A stretch of 64,000 bases of DNA, taken from positions 124,001 through 188,000 of the forward strand of contig NZ_JAQZSM010000005.1 of the NCBI RefSeq assembly GCF_028745735.1. Reading direction: 5' to 3'. The notes beneath the pieces were generated by a model. It was given only the letters and a program-made list of their open reading frames with translations, was not told the DNA's origin and did no database searches. This document shows, piece after piece, positions 45,185 to 54,690 of this stretch. The DNA comes from Roseinatronobacter alkalisoli (lineage in GTDB: Bacteria > Pseudomonadota > Alphaproteobacteria > Rhodobacterales > Rhodobacteraceae). The translations under genes were made by a program, and so were the position numbers. The number at the start of each line of letters is the position of its first letter. Position 1 is the stretch's first letter.

Positions 45185-46303
45185 CTACCCGTCACGCAGC
45201 GCGGTTTCAGGAACAACCATATGGCGGATGGTCTGGCGAAAATGGGTGTAGGTGACATGAAGCTGGCCATCGCTTGTCTGCAAGATGGCGGGATAGGACA
45301 ATTCGCGGTTGATCTGCTCCTCGGAATTGTTCGACAGGCAATACCCGTCGCTGAAAGCCAGATCGATGCGCTTGTCCCATGTCTGACCGCCATCGGATGA
45401 CAGCGCCAGTGACAAGGGTGCGCGCGGCGCCCCCCAGAAGGCACGGCCAGCCGGGGCCTGTGGCTGATCGGCGCTGCTGTCATCCTCTATCTCATCATAA
45501 AGGGAAACGCGCCGCCCCTGCGCATCGGCGCGGCTGGCATGATTATAGACCAGCGCCACGCGCCCGCCTGCAAGCCGTGTTGCCTGAACCGATGAATTGT
45601 TGTTTGGCAGGCCCGCAGGTTCCGGCATGCTCCATGACCGGCCCGCATCATCGGATGTGCAGCGATAGACATGTTCGGCCCAACGGCTGCGGAAAAACGC
45701 CACCATATGCGGCCCGTCCAAGGGAACGATATTCATATGCACGCAACCTGCGGACTCCGCCAGAACATGTTCGTGCCATGTCGCACCCTGATCCATGGAC
45801 ACCATGATTGCGGCGTCATCCGCTTCGCCTGTCCATGGCAGGTCGCCTTGTTTCAGGCAACGAAACACCGGTAATAGCCAGCGCCCGTCTGCAGTGACAA
45901 CCGGTGTCTGGCGTACGAAACGCCCCAGTTCCGGGAAAAGCTGCTTGGGCGGTGACCAGCTTTCACCCATATCCAGCGACAGGCGATAGCGCACCTGCGC
46001 GTCATTCTGGCGGCCACCCGGCTGGGCGGTATAAATCAGCCAAAGGCGATTTTCAGGGTCCAGAAACAGAACGGGGTTCTGTTCTGACCGGTCCGGGTCA
46101 TCCGACATCTGTTGCGCGGGGGTCCACCCCTGAGCGCCAAGCCGTGACATGAAGATGGATATGTCGGGTTTTCCTTCCATCGTGCCCCCGAACCATGCGC
46201 AGAGCAACCCGCCATCGGGTAATTCGCACAGGAATGATGCATGGTTCTGGACCCGCGTTGTTGGCAGGTCTGTTGTGGGGAAGGCAGTGTCAGGTTGGGT
46301 CAT
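45185..46303 (-). CDS. Sialidase-like BNR-repeat hydrolase, cytoplasmic
   Basis: A 372-residue beta-propeller with four Asp-boxes (S-x-D-x-G-x-S/T-W): residues 109-116 SLDMGESW, 169-176 SMDQGATW, 217-224 SDDAGRSW and 302-309 SSDGGQTW. The N-terminal FRIP motif of true sialidases is missing: the equivalent site reads CAWFGGTMEG. There is no signal peptide, so the protein acts in the cytoplasm. It belongs to the BNR_2/sialidase-like group of unknown specificity. It lies 23 bases after the fused TRAP permease and probably cleaves an imported glycoside or conjugate. Confidence 0.85.
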   Translation of the reverse strand: MTQPDTAFPTTDLPTTRVQNHASFLCELPDGGLLCAWFGGTMEGKPDISIFMSRLGAQGWTPAQQMSDDPDRSEQNPVLFLDPENRLWLIYTAQPGGRQNDAQVRYRLSLDMGESWSPPKQLFPELGRFVRQTPVVTADGRWLLPVFRCLKQGDLPWTGEADDAAIMVSMDQGATWHEHVLAESAGCVHMNIVPLDGPHMVAFFRSRWAEHVYRCTSDDAGRSWSMPEPAGLPNNNSSVQATRLAGGRVALVYNHASRADAQGRRVSLYDEIEDDSSADQPQAPAGRAFWGAPRAPLSLALSSDGGQTWDKRIDLAFSDGYCLSNNSEEQINRELSYPAILQTSDGQLHVTYTHFRQTIRHMVVPETALRDG

Positions 46304-46326
46304 GTGCGGTCTCCGCCAGATATGAT

Positions 46327-48219
46327 TCAGGTGCGTGCAAGGGCCAGACGGTCACGCAGGATCAGCCGCCATAACAACAGTACCCCGATCCCTGCCAGTG
46401 ACAGGCCCCAACCCGGCGACAATGTGGGCAACAGAACCAGCGCAAGGCTGCAGGTCAGAAACAGCGCGCGTTCGATATAGCCCAGATTGCCCTTCATCCA
46501 GCCCATCAGGAACACCGCCCAGGCGAATGTCGCCAGCAGCATGCCGCCTGCGCCGATACCGATTTCAAGCGCCGTACCCTGCCACAATATATGCGGGTCG
46601 TTGATGAAGCCGAAAGGCACCAGAAAGATGACCAGCGAATACCCGAAGGCCAGCAGGCCGGTCTTGCTGGCATCTGACCTGGCAATGGCCGATGCGGCAT
46701 AGGAACACAGCGCCACAGGTGGGGTTACCATCGACAGCACGCAGTAATACAGAACGAACAGATTGGCCGCCAGCCGGTCAATGCCCAGTTCCATCAACGC
46801 GGGGACAAACACCAGCGATCCGATGATATAGGCCGCCACCGTGGGCAGCCCCATCCCCATGATGATGCAGCCGAAAATTACCAGCACCAGCGACAGATAC
46901 AGATTGCCGGACCCGATATCGGACAGCAGCCGCACGAATTTCAGTGCCAGGTTCGATTGCGTCGCAATCACCATGACAACGCCGACTGCTGCCAGCGGTG
47001 CGGAAATCCACGCCATCTGTCTGGCGGTGTCCAGCACGCAATCAAACAACCCACGCAGGCTGTAGCGGGTCGATTTGCGCAGCATTGGCACGACCAGTGC
47101 GGCAGCGGTACCCGCAAGCGCGGCATATGCGGCGGAATATCCGACAATCAGCGTGACAATCATGACCACTGGCGCAAGCAACAGGTGCACACGCGGCAGC
47201 ACTGGCGGGATATTCAGCAATTCAGGCGCAACATTTCCCACGCCGTATTTGCGCGCGCGCAGATCCACGATGACAAACAGCGCAAAATAGAATGCCAGTG
47301 CAGGGATCAGCCCCGCAGCCGCAATGGTGGCATAGGGTATCCCCAGCATATCTGCCATCACGAATGCCGCGACCCCCATGATAGGCGGCATCAATTGCCC
47401 GCCGGTGGACGCGATGGCTTCCGTCGCGGCGGCCTGATCCTTGGTGTAGCCCGAACGTGTCATGATGGGGATGGTCAGAACACCGGTCGATGTCGTGTTG
47501 GCAATGGCCGAGCCTGACACCATGCCAAACAGCGCTGAGCCGACCAGCGACATCTTTGCCGCCCCGCCCTTCAGCCTTGCGGTCATGCGCATGGCAAGGT
47601 CGATGAACAGTGCGCCGCCGCCAGTGAAGGTGAACACGGCCCCGAACAGCACGAAGAAAAACACGAAATTGATGGCGGCACTGGCTGTGATGCCAAAAAT
47701 GCCTTCGGTCTGCATGGTTATAAGTTCGGCATTCGTAGCCAGACTGAAACCGGGGAAAGCCATCCAGCCGGGGAAGATATAGCCGAAATACCCATAGGCC
47801 AGAAATATCAGGACAACACTGAGCAAGGACCAGCCAACGGACCTGCGCACGGCCTCGAATATCAGCACCAGCCCCGTGACATGCAGGAAAATATCCAGTG
47901 CAAAGACCGGATCAATCATTTCAAACCGGCGCTCAAGGCGACGGATTTCGCCCATGTAAAGCCAGACAATGGCAAGCGACAGCACCACTGCCGACAAGTC
48001 GATCGCGCGGCCCAACAGCCGCTTTGCAGCGCCTTCCCAGTTCAGCGGATTGAACGCAAAAACCAAGGCCACCGCCATGTAGACATGAAAGGATGCGGCC
48101 GCCAGCGGGGCGACCGGTTGCCAGAACTGGCGCAGCAGGAAGCCAACATAGACAAAGGACAGCACGATCTGAAATAACCGCAGTATCATGTCGAAGGTCA
48201 GGAAATTCCGGGCGGTCAT
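46327..48219 (-). CDS. TRAP transporter fused permease (TAXI type)
   Basis: A 630-residue DctQM fusion, from ATG 48219 behind AGGAGGA. Family markers include LVGSALFGMVSGSAIANTTSTGVLTIPIM, AIASTGGQLMPPIMGVAAFVMADMLG and GMGLPTVAAYIIGSLVFVPALMELG. Roughly 17 helices are visible. It follows the TAXI binding-protein gene after a hairpin and precedes the BNR gene. Confidence 0.93.
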   Translation of the reverse strand: MTARNFLTFDMILRLFQIVLSFVYVGFLLRQFWQPVAPLAAASFHVYMAVALVFAFNPLNWEGAAKRLLGRAIDLSAVVLSLAIVWLYMGEIRRLERRFEMIDPVFALDIFLHVTGLVLIFEAVRRSVGWSLLSVVLIFLAYGYFGYIFPGWMAFPGFSLATNAELITMQTEGIFGITASAAINFVFFFVLFGAVFTFTGGGALFIDLAMRMTARLKGGAAKMSLVGSALFGMVSGSAIANTTSTGVLTIPIMTRSGYTKDQAAATEAIASTGGQLMPPIMGVAAFVMADMLGIPYATIAAAGLIPALAFYFALFVIVDLRARKYGVGNVAPELLNIPPVLPRVHLLLAPVVMIVTLIVGYSAAYAALAGTAAALVVPMLRKSTRYSLRGLFDCVLDTARQMAWISAPLAAVGVVMVIATQSNLALKFVRLLSDIGSGNLYLSLVLVIFGCIIMGMGLPTVAAYIIGSLVFVPALMELGIDRLAANLFVLYYCVLSMVTPPVALCSYAASAIARSDASKTGLLAFGYSLVIFLVPFGFINDPHILWQGTALEIGIGAGGMLLATFAWAVFLMGWMKGNLGYIERALFLTCSLALVLLPTLSPGWGLSLAGIGVLLLWRLILRDRLALART

Positions 48220-48263
48220 TGGCGTCCTCCTGTTGCATGGGTGCCGGCACGGGCGGGTAGCAA

Positions 48264-48292
48264 GCCGCCGCCGCAATCGCTGCGGCGGCGGC
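48264..48292. promoter_or_regulatory. Intercistronic hairpin between TAXI binding protein and permease genes
   Basis: GCCGCCGCCGCA at 48264-48275 pairs perfectly with TGCGGCGGCGGC at 48281-48292 around ATCGC. It stands in the 90-base gap of the operon; no T-run follows on the coding strand. Confidence 0.75.
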
Positions 48293-48309
48293 CCGTCATG
48301 CCTGACGGA

Positions 48310-49311
48310 TCATTCGATCCAGCCGCGTTCGCGGTAATAGCGCGCGGCACCTTCATGCAGTTCGATCACCGCCTGATCAGGCTGCGCCCCTGCTTGCGGA
48401 TCCCAGTCTGCCAGCGCAGGATAGGCTTCTGCAATCGCGTCGCGTTGCTCGACCAGCGCTTTGGTCACCTGATAGATGACATCTGCCGACACGTCCTTGT
48501 TTGCAATCAGGATGGTGGCCGATGTCGGGTTCACGTAATCCCCGTCCTGCCCCGGATAGCTGCCAGCGGGCATAGGACCGGCAGGTGCGCCAAGTGCTGT
48601 CATATGATCAAGCACTTCCTGCGGGAAGGGAATGAATACCATGTCGGTTGTCAGTGTCACCTCGGTCATGGTCGCCTGTCCAACGGGCGAGTTTTCGATA
48701 TACACATCTGCTGTGCCGTCGCGCAGCATCTGTGCAATCTGTGCCGTGCTGATCTGGGTGATTGCGCCCTTGTCGCGCATGTCTTCAAGGCCGGACCCCA
48801 TGGCCTCGAACATGTAATCGGCCATGATGGGCACTTGTGACCCCTGCGGTTTCATGACGATGGTCGGATAATCCGGGCCGGCCATCATTGCTTCCAACGT
48901 GTCTTTTCCGGTGCTTTCGACATAAGCCTTGCGCGCGGCGATTGTGGAATGCGCGATCTGCAAGCCGCCGACGACTGCGCGGATATCCTCGCTTTTGCGA
49001 CCCTCGAAATCCTCGCCAATGCCATCGCGCGCCCAGACTGCGGCATTCGCGGATGCAAATGCCAGATCGGCCACGCCCTGACTGGCTGCGACCGGGTTTG
49101 TCATGCCACCCCCACGCGGCAGAACTTCAACCGCAATGTTGAAATCCCCGTCTGATGCGGAAATGATTTCTCCGAAGGTTGATCCGTAGGAATACCAGCT
49201 GCTGCCCGGCGCCTGACTGATCAGACTAAGCGCGACATCTTCGGCCAGCACAGGCTGCGCCAATACGGCAAATGTTGCCGCGGCGGCTATCTGCTTCACG
49301 TTTATATGCAT
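48310..49311 (-). CDS. TAXI-family TRAP substrate-binding protein (second)
   Basis: A 333-residue periplasmic protein. Start ATG 49311 behind GTGGAGGAAAGA. The signal peptide ends near VLAED. TAXI landmarks: LISQAPGSSWYSYGSTFGEII, GGGMTNPVAASQGVADLAFASANAAVWARDG. It heads the operon SBP-permease-BNR-(gntR). It differs clearly from the TAXI protein at 35086-36057, which has no such spacer hairpin to its permease. Confidence 0.92.
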   Translation of the reverse strand: MHINVKQIAAAATFAVLAQPVLAEDVALSLISQAPGSSWYSYGSTFGEIISASDGDFNIAVEVLPRGGGMTNPVAASQGVADLAFASANAAVWARDGIGEDFEGRKSEDIRAVVGGLQIAHSTIAARKAYVESTGKDTLEAMMAGPDYPTIVMKPQGSQVPIMADYMFEAMGSGLEDMRDKGAITQISTAQIAQMLRDGTADVYIENSPVGQATMTEVTLTTDMVFIPFPQEVLDHMTALGAPAGPMPAGSYPGQDGDYVNPTSATILIANKDVSADVIYQVTKALVEQRDAIAEAYPALADWDPQAGAQPDQAVIELHEGAARYYRERGWIE

Positions 49312-49641
49312 TCTTTCCTCCACTCTGGTCTGTCGTCCGGCGTTGCGTTGCCAAAACCTGGCCATGGCCGCATGCCCCCTCCTTTTGCGCTGTCGGTAAA
49401 CAGCAACGCGCCAAATCTGTTTCCTTTTCATAAATTTGTCAATAGGTAATTTTTGTGCGGACGTCTGGCTTGCGATTTGATCGCAACGGGGATGTTCTGA
49501 AAGTGACTTCGTATATTAAATAATTTAATAACAGTAACTTAAATTATTATCTCTCTCTGAGAGGCTCAAGAATCACAAATCATAGCCGTATTAGCATGTT
49601 GACAAGTTGTAATATAATACTTAGCGTCAGAGGCAAGATTT
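49312..49641. other. 330-base divergent control region, AT-rich core
   Basis: The region between the TAXI operon and the alcohol dehydrogenase operon. Around 49430-49560 A+T is very high, and it holds the palindromes at 49514-49548. TTGTCAA at 49436-49442 faces an inverse copy TTGACAA at 49599-49605, one near each operon start. No coding frame was seen. Confidence 0.55.
49514..49548. promoter_or_regulatory. Nested AT-rich inverted repeats
   Basis: TATTAAATAATTTAATA at 49514-49530 is a perfect palindrome. AATAATTTAA at 49519-49528 is inverted again as TTAAATTATT at 49539-49548 with a ten-base gap. It may be a dimer-pair operator or simply an AT-rich promoter core. Confidence 0.45.
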
Positions 49642-50781
49642 ATGGTTTTGGGGCATATCGACATGATGAGACGCGTGATCGAGGTTTTGCAACCGCAGCG
49701 CCTGCAAACTGGCACCGGGGCGGCGGGTTTTGTGGCCGGGCTTTTGGCAGACACGGGGCGCACCCGCCCTGTCGTGATTGCGGATGCATTCAATGCGACG
49801 CGGCTGGATGCGCTTGGGCTTGACCCTGCGACACCGTGCCACCCGGTTGCACCGGAGCCTGACACTGATGGGTTGGCAGGCGCATTGCAGGCCGCCCGCG
49901 CGGCACAACCGGATGTTATTATCGGGTTTGGCGGCGGCAGCGCCATGGATATGGCGAAACTGGTTGCTGTCATGGTCGGCAACTCCCTTGGCTTTGACGA
50001 CGTCAGCGGACCGGGGCGCGCGCCGTCCCGCAGTGTCATGCTGGTTCAAGTGCCCACCACCGCCGGAACCGGAAGCGAGGCAGGCACCCGCGCCCTGCTG
50101 ACCGAACCCGGAACCATGCGCAAAATCGCCACGGAAAGTCCGCATATGCTGGCGGATCTGGTGGTTCTTGACCCCGAACTTACCCTGTCCCTGCCGCCTG
50201 CAATCACGGCCGCGACAGGTATTGATGCGCTGGCGCATTGTGTCGAAGTCTTTACCAGCCGCCGCGCCCATCCGATGATCGACGGATTCGCATTGCAAGG
50301 AATCCGGCTGATTGGCCAGAACCTGCATAACGCGGTGCATAACGGCAATGACAGCAGCGCACGCGCGGCGATGCTGCTGGCATCCTATTATGGTGGGGTC
50401 GGGCTTGGACCGGTGAATACGACCGCAGGGCACGCAGTAGCTTATCCGTTGGGCACCCGTCATCACCTGCCGCATGGTCTGGCCAATGCGTTGATTTTCC
50501 CGCATACATTGGCTGCGAACTTGTCAGAATGCCCTGAAAAGACCGCGCAGATATGTGATGCGCTTGGATTTGCGGCAACAGATGAGGCGGCGGTACGCGA
50601 CGGGGCAATCGCATGGTGTGAATCGCTGGGGCTGGATATGTGCCTGCGTGCGCATAATGTCCCGGAAACCGACCTGCCGGAAATGGCTGCCGAAGCGCAT
50701 GCAATCCGCCGGTTGCTGGATTTCAACCCGCGCGATCTGTCAGCCGGTGACATTCTGGAACTGTACAAGGCCGCCTATTGA
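49642..50781 (+). CDS. Iron-containing alcohol dehydrogenase
   Basis: A 379-residue group III (Fe-dependent) dehydrogenase. The nucleotide loop is IGFGGGSAMDMAKLVAVMV, followed by PTTAGTGSE. Metal ligands are in GIDALAHCVE (Asp, His) and in AGHAVAYPLGTRHHLPHGLANA (two His). Family members oxidise alcohols or reduce maleylacetate and hydroxy-aldehydes. It opens a three-gene operon with pdxA2 and an SDR, divergent from the TAXI cluster. It may take part in stepwise oxidation of a polyol or sugar acid. Confidence 0.92.
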   Translation: MVLGHIDMMRRVIEVLQPQRLQTGTGAAGFVAGLLADTGRTRPVVIADAFNATRLDALGLDPATPCHPVAPEPDTDGLAGALQAARAAQPDVIIGFGGGSAMDMAKLVAVMVGNSLGFDDVSGPGRAPSRSVMLVQVPTTAGTGSEAGTRALLTEPGTMRKIATESPHMLADLVVLDPELTLSLPPAITAATGIDALAHCVEVFTSRRAHPMIDGFALQGIRLIGQNLHNAVHNGNDSSARAAMLLASYYGGVGLGPVNTTAGHAVAYPLGTRHHLPHGLANALIFPHTLAANLSECPEKTAQICDALGFAATDEAAVRDGAIAWCESLGLDMCLRAHNVPETDLPEMAAEAHAIRRLLDFNPRDLSAGDILELYKAAY

Positions 50782-50835
50782 TACAGTGCCTTTACACCCA
50801 TACGGGCCAGTGCCCAGCCTGAAACGGAGAAACGC

Positions 50836-51837
50836 ATGCACACCACCCCCATCGCCATTACCATCGGCGACCCGTCCGGCGTTGGTGCCGAAGTGACCCT
50901 GCGCGCCGCCGCTGAACTGCCTGCCGCACGCCGCGCCGGTCTGGTGGTGGTGGGCGACCGCGCAGTGCTGGAGCGCGCGAAGGCGGCCTGCAACATTGAC
51001 CTGCCGCTGGTGAACTGGGATGCGGCGGAAAAGCCCGATGGCGCGCTTATGCTGCGCCACGTTCCTTGCGACGGGTTGCCGGATACATTCGGCGTACTGT
51101 CCCCGGCCTGTGGCGAAGCGGCCTATCGTTATATCAAGACTGCTGTGGACATGGTGCAGTCCGGTCACGCCGCAGGCATGGTCACTGCCCCCATCAACAA
51201 GGAAGCGCTGAACGCCGCCGGTCATCACCATGACGGGCATACCGGCCTGCTGGCGCATCTGACCGACCAGCGGGGCGCATGGATGCTACTGGCATCGGAA
51301 CGGCTGAATGTCATTCATGTCTCAACACATGTTGCGCTGCGCGATGCGATCACCCGCGCGACCCCGGACCGCATTCTGCAAACCATCCGCACAGGTCATG
51401 CGCATATGCAGCGCATGGGGCTGAACCGGCCGCGCATTGCGGTTGCAGGCATTAACCCCCATTGTGGCGAAGCGGGCCTGTTCGGGCGCGAAGATGATGA
51501 TCAGGTTGTCCCCGCCGTTGCCGCGGCCCGCGCCGAAGGCATTGACGTCACCGGCCCCATTTCCGCGGATACCGTCTATCACCGCGCCTATAACGGGGCG
51601 TTTGATCTGGTTGTGGCGCAATATCATGATCAGGGGCATATCCCCATCAAGCTGGTTGCCTTTGATACGGCGGTCAATGTCTCGCTGGGACTGTCGATCG
51701 ACCGCAGTTCCGTCGATCATGGCACCGCGTTTGACATTGCCGGAACCGGCAAGGCCAATCATGCAAACATGATCTGCGCCATTGATTACGCGCTGCGGCT
51801 GGCCAATGCGCCGCGCCGGGCGGATGGCGCGCAATGA
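50836..51837 (+). CDS. PdxA-family 4-phospho-acid dehydrogenase (PdxA2-like)
   Basis: A 333-residue protein of the PdxA family, starting with [21 protein letters not shown]. Metal-binding and substrate motifs are [25 protein letters not shown], and [16 protein letters not shown]. It lacks the usual pyridoxine neighbours (pdxJ, ksgA), and in catabolic operons PdxA2 enzymes oxidise and decarboxylate 4-phospho-threonate or 4-phospho-erythronate. The DUF1537 kinase usual to those pathways is not in this window. It overlaps the following SDR gene as ATGA. Confidence 0.9.
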   Translation: MHTTPIAITIGDPSGVGAEVTLRAAAELPAARRAGLVVVGDRAVLERAKAACNIDLPLVNWDAAEKPDGALMLRHVPCDGLPDTFGVLSPACGEAAYRYIKTAVDMVQSGHAAGMVTAPINKEALNAAGHHHDGHTGLLAHLTDQRGAWMLLASERLNVIHVSTHVALRDAITRATPDRILQTIRTGHAHMQRMGLNRPRIAVAGINPHCGEAGLFGREDDDQVVPAVAAARAEGIDVTGPISADTVYHRAYNGAFDLVVAQYHDQGHIPIKLVAFDTAVNVSLGLSIDRSSVDHGTAFDIAGTGKANHANMICAIDYALRLANAPRRADGAQ

Positions 51838-52511
51838 CCAAACGCGCGCTGGTCACCGGCACCAGTTCCGGCATTGGCCATGCTATTGCCCGCGACCTGC
51901 TGGCGGATGGCTGGCATGTGACCGGGCTTGCCCGCCGCGGGCCGAGTTTCGACAGCGCAGCCTATAGTCATGTCCCGGTTGATCTGGCCAATGCCGATGC
52001 CACGCAAGCCGCGATTGCGGAACTGCCCGTGCCGGATGCACTGATCCATGCTGCGGGATTGCTGCGTGTCGGCGCCTTGGCGGATATGGACAGGGCTGAC
52101 GGTGCGCGGATGTGGCGCTTGCATGTAGATTGCAGCGCGCAGCTTTTGCAGCATTTCGGCCCGCGCATGGCAAATGGGGGGCGGGTTGTGTTGTTGGGCA
52201 GTCGCGTGTCCACCGGCGCAAAGGAAAAGGCGCTTTATGCAGCGTCCAAGGCAGCGTTGGACGGATTGGCGCGATCCGTTGCTGCGGAACTTGCCCCGCA
52301 GGGGGTGACGGTGAATATCGTGGCACCGGCGGCCACGGACACACCGATGCTGGCCGACCCGGCGCGCGCGTCCTTCAGCCCTGCCCTGCCCCCGATGGGC
52401 CGCCTGATTGACCCGACAGAGGTGTCGGGAACCGTGTTGTTCCTGCTGTCACCCGCAGCGGCATCCATGACCGGCCAGAGGCTGGTTATCTGCGCGGGCG
52501 CATCGCTATAA
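51834..52511 (+). CDS. SDR-family oxidoreductase (third gene of Fe-ADH operon)
   Basis: A 225-residue classical [11 protein letters not shown] (residues 8-15) binds the nucleotide, the catalytic Ser is in LLGSRVS and YAASK holds the Tyr-x3-Lys. [13 protein letters not shown] gives the usual turn to the C-terminus. The stop is 48 bases before the stop of the next, convergent SDR gene. Its substrate is unknown; three different dehydrogenases in one operon suggest sequential oxidation. Confidence 0.9.
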   Translation: MTKRALVTGTSSGIGHAIARDLLADGWHVTGLARRGPSFDSAAYSHVPVDLANADATQAAIAELPVPDALIHAAGLLRVGALADMDRADGARMWRLHVDCSAQLLQHFGPRMANGGRVVLLGSRVSTGAKEKALYAASKAALDGLARSVAAELAPQGVTVNIVAPAATDTPMLADPARASFSPALPPMGRLIDPTEVSGTVLFLLSPAAASMTGQRLVICAGASL

Positions 52512-52559
52512 GCCCTGCCGCCCCCCGCTTCTGACCGGGGCATCCCGCGGCCTGGCGCG

Positions 52560-53327
52560 TTACATTCCGCCCGATTGCGCGCGCAGTGCAGGCAGGCCCA
52601 CGCCAACCGCATCAAACCCGCCATCCACCGCAATGGTCTGGCCGGTAACATAGCTGGCCCTGTCGGAGCACAGGAACGTAATCACCTCTGCAATCTCGAA
52701 CTCGGTGCCATAGCGGTTCAGGGGGATGGCATCATGATAGGCCGCGCGGATTTCCGGTGAATGCACCGCCAGCGCAAGTTTCGTATCCACTGGTCCCGGT
52801 GCCACGCAATTGGCGCGGATGCCCCATTCACCCAGTTCCGCCGCCTGCTGACCCGTCAACTGGATGACAGCTGCTTTGGACGTGCCATAGGCCACCCGCA
52901 ATGTGCTGGCGCGCAGCCCCGAAATGGATGCGATATTCACAATCGCCCCGCCCCGCTGTTTCAGATGCGGGATAACCGCCTGCGATGTCAGGAAAACCCC
53001 GTCAAGATTGACCGCCATCACCTGACGCCAGATTGCGAAATCAGTGTCGGCCAGCGAGCGGAAATCAGCAATGCCGGCGTTATTGACCAGCGCATCCATG
53101 CGCCCGAAGTGATCCAGCACCTGCTGAACCATGGCGTCAACCTGGTCAGGAACGGACACATCGCAGGCAACCGCATGGGCACCATCAAGGCCCTTTGCGG
53201 CATCTTTCAGCGCGGACGTGTCGCGGTCAATCATCGCCACACGCCAGCCCTGCGCCAGAAACAGGCGCGTTGTCGCCAGGCCAATGCCGCGTGCAGCCCC
53301 GGTTACGATTGCTGTTTTCAGTGTCAT
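52560..53327 (-). CDS. SDR-family oxidoreductase (downstream of dctPQM)
   Basis: A 255-residue classical SDR. TGAARGIG (9-16), NNAG, IASISG with the Ser, and YGTSK with the Tyr-x3-Lys are complete. TVAVDGG and the family end are present. It lies 28 bases after dctM on the same strand, so it is a late member of the TRAP operon and may oxidise the imported compound. No cofactor specificity is readable beyond DRD after strand two, which favours NAD(H). Confidence 0.9.
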   Translation of the reverse strand: MTLKTAIVTGAARGIGLATTRLFLAQGWRVAMIDRDTSALKDAAKGLDGAHAVACDVSVPDQVDAMVQQVLDHFGRMDALVNNAGIADFRSLADTDFAIWRQVMAVNLDGVFLTSQAVIPHLKQRGGAIVNIASISGLRASTLRVAYGTSKAAVIQLTGQQAAELGEWGIRANCVAPGPVDTKLALAVHSPEIRAAYHDAIPLNRYGTEFEIAEVITFLCSDRASYVTGQTIAVDGGFDAVGVGLPALRAQSGGM

Positions 53328-53355
53328 TCAGAATGCCTTTCTGTTTCCGGGGTTT

Positions 53356-54690
53356 TCAGCGCAACCAGTGCAGCAGGATCTGCGACATCGACGGCACTGC
53401 CGCGACAATCGCAATCCCCACCAGACTTGCCAGCAGGAACGGCAGTGCCCCGCGCGCGACGTGTTCAATCTTCATACGGGTGACATTGGCTGCCACATAC
53501 AGGTTGATGCCGACAGGCGGCGTAATCAGCCCGATCGCCAGATTGACCATGACCAACACCCCGAACCACACCGGATCCCAGCCCATTTCGCGCGCAACCG
53601 GCAGGAATATAGGCAGTGCAATGAACATCACCGTCACAGGGTCCATGAACATGCCCGCAACCAGCAGGATCACCATGATGACCAGCAGGATGACCCATTC
53701 ATTCTGACTTAGCCCCAGCAATGCGCCGGAATAGCTGCGCACCAGATCATCGACAGTGACCACCCAACCAAACAAGCTGGCATAGGCGACAATCAGCATG
53801 ACAACCGCCGATGACGCCGCCGCTGTTCCCAGTGCATCATAAAGGTTACGCAGGCTTAATGTTCGGTAGGCCAGTGCCCCCACTGCCAGCGCATAGACCG
53901 TGGCCACAAGTGCGGCCTCTGTCGGGGTGAAGATGCCGGAATATATGCCGCCCAGAATGACAACTGGCGTCATCAGCCCCCAGAAACTGTCACGGAAACT
54001 AAGCCACAGCCTGCGCGCGCGGGCCTCATCCGCATAGGGTTCGGGCATCAGCGCTGCCAGGCTGGGGCTGCGGGACGGGGCATTGCGGCGGCGTGCAAAA
54101 GGCAGCACGGCAACCATGGTCAAGGCCATGAACACACCCGGAATGATGGCCGCAATGAACAACCGCGAGATGGATGTTTCCGCGATGACCCCGTAAATCA
54201 CCAGCCCGATGGATGGCGGGATCACGATGGAAAACGCAGCGCCCGTACAGACCAGCCCCGCGGCAAAAGCGCGGTCATAGCCGTCTTCTTCCATGCCCTT
54301 GATGATCATCGGGCCTATTGCCGCAACCGATGCAGGGCCGGACCCGCTGACCGCGCCCCAGAACAGGCAGACCACGGTTCCCACAACCCCCATCCCGCCG
54401 GGCAGGCCACCCACAGCAACACGGAAAAACCGGATCATCCGCTCGGCAATGCCAAGACTGCCCATCAGCGTGCCCGCCAGAATGAAGAACGGAATGGCCA
54501 GCAACGAAAATTTGGTAATGCCGGTGGCAATCAGGTCACCTGCCAGCTCCAGCCCAAAACCGATTTTCCACATGGCGTAAAGTGCGGATAACCCCAGCGC
54601 AAAAGCCACTGGCAGGCGCAGCGCCATCAACAGGAAGAAAATGATGATCATCTGCGTGCCAACTGATGAAATGCCAATGAATTCAAACAT
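53356..54690 (-). CDS. dctM: TRAP transporter large permease (DctM family, second)
   Basis: A 444-residue permease with about 12 helices. GAVSGSGPASVAAIGPMI, IPPSIGLVIYGVIAETSISRLFIA, and LITPPVGINLYVAANV are family landmarks. The ATG at 54690 lies inside the end of the dctQ gene (eight-base overlap). It precedes the SDR gene. Substrate is unknown. Confidence 0.93.
   Translation of the reverse strand: MFEFIGISSVGTQMIIIFFLLMALRLPVAFALGLSALYAMWKIGFGLELAGDLIATGITKFSLLAIPFFILAGTLMGSLGIAERMIRFFRVAVGGLPGGMGVVGTVVCLFWGAVSGSGPASVAAIGPMIIKGMEEDGYDRAFAAGLVCTGAAFSIVIPPSIGLVIYGVIAETSISRLFIAAIIPGVFMALTMVAVLPFARRRNAPSRSPSLAALMPEPYADEARARRLWLSFRDSFWGLMTPVVILGGIYSGIFTPTEAALVATVYALAVGALAYRTLSLRNLYDALGTAAASSAVVMLIVAYASLFGWVVTVDDLVRSYSGALLGLSQNEWVILLVIMVILLVAGMFMDPVTVMFIALPIFLPVAREMGWDPVWFGVLVMVNLAIGLITPPVGINLYVAANVTRMKIEHVARGALPFLLASLVGIAIVAAVPSMSQILLHWLR

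Noticed and set aside
49599-49620. TTGACA followed by TATAAT before the alcohol dehydrogenase gene as a sigma-70 promoter
   Set aside because: The two hexamers are only eight bases apart, not 16-18, so they cannot work together as -35 and -10.
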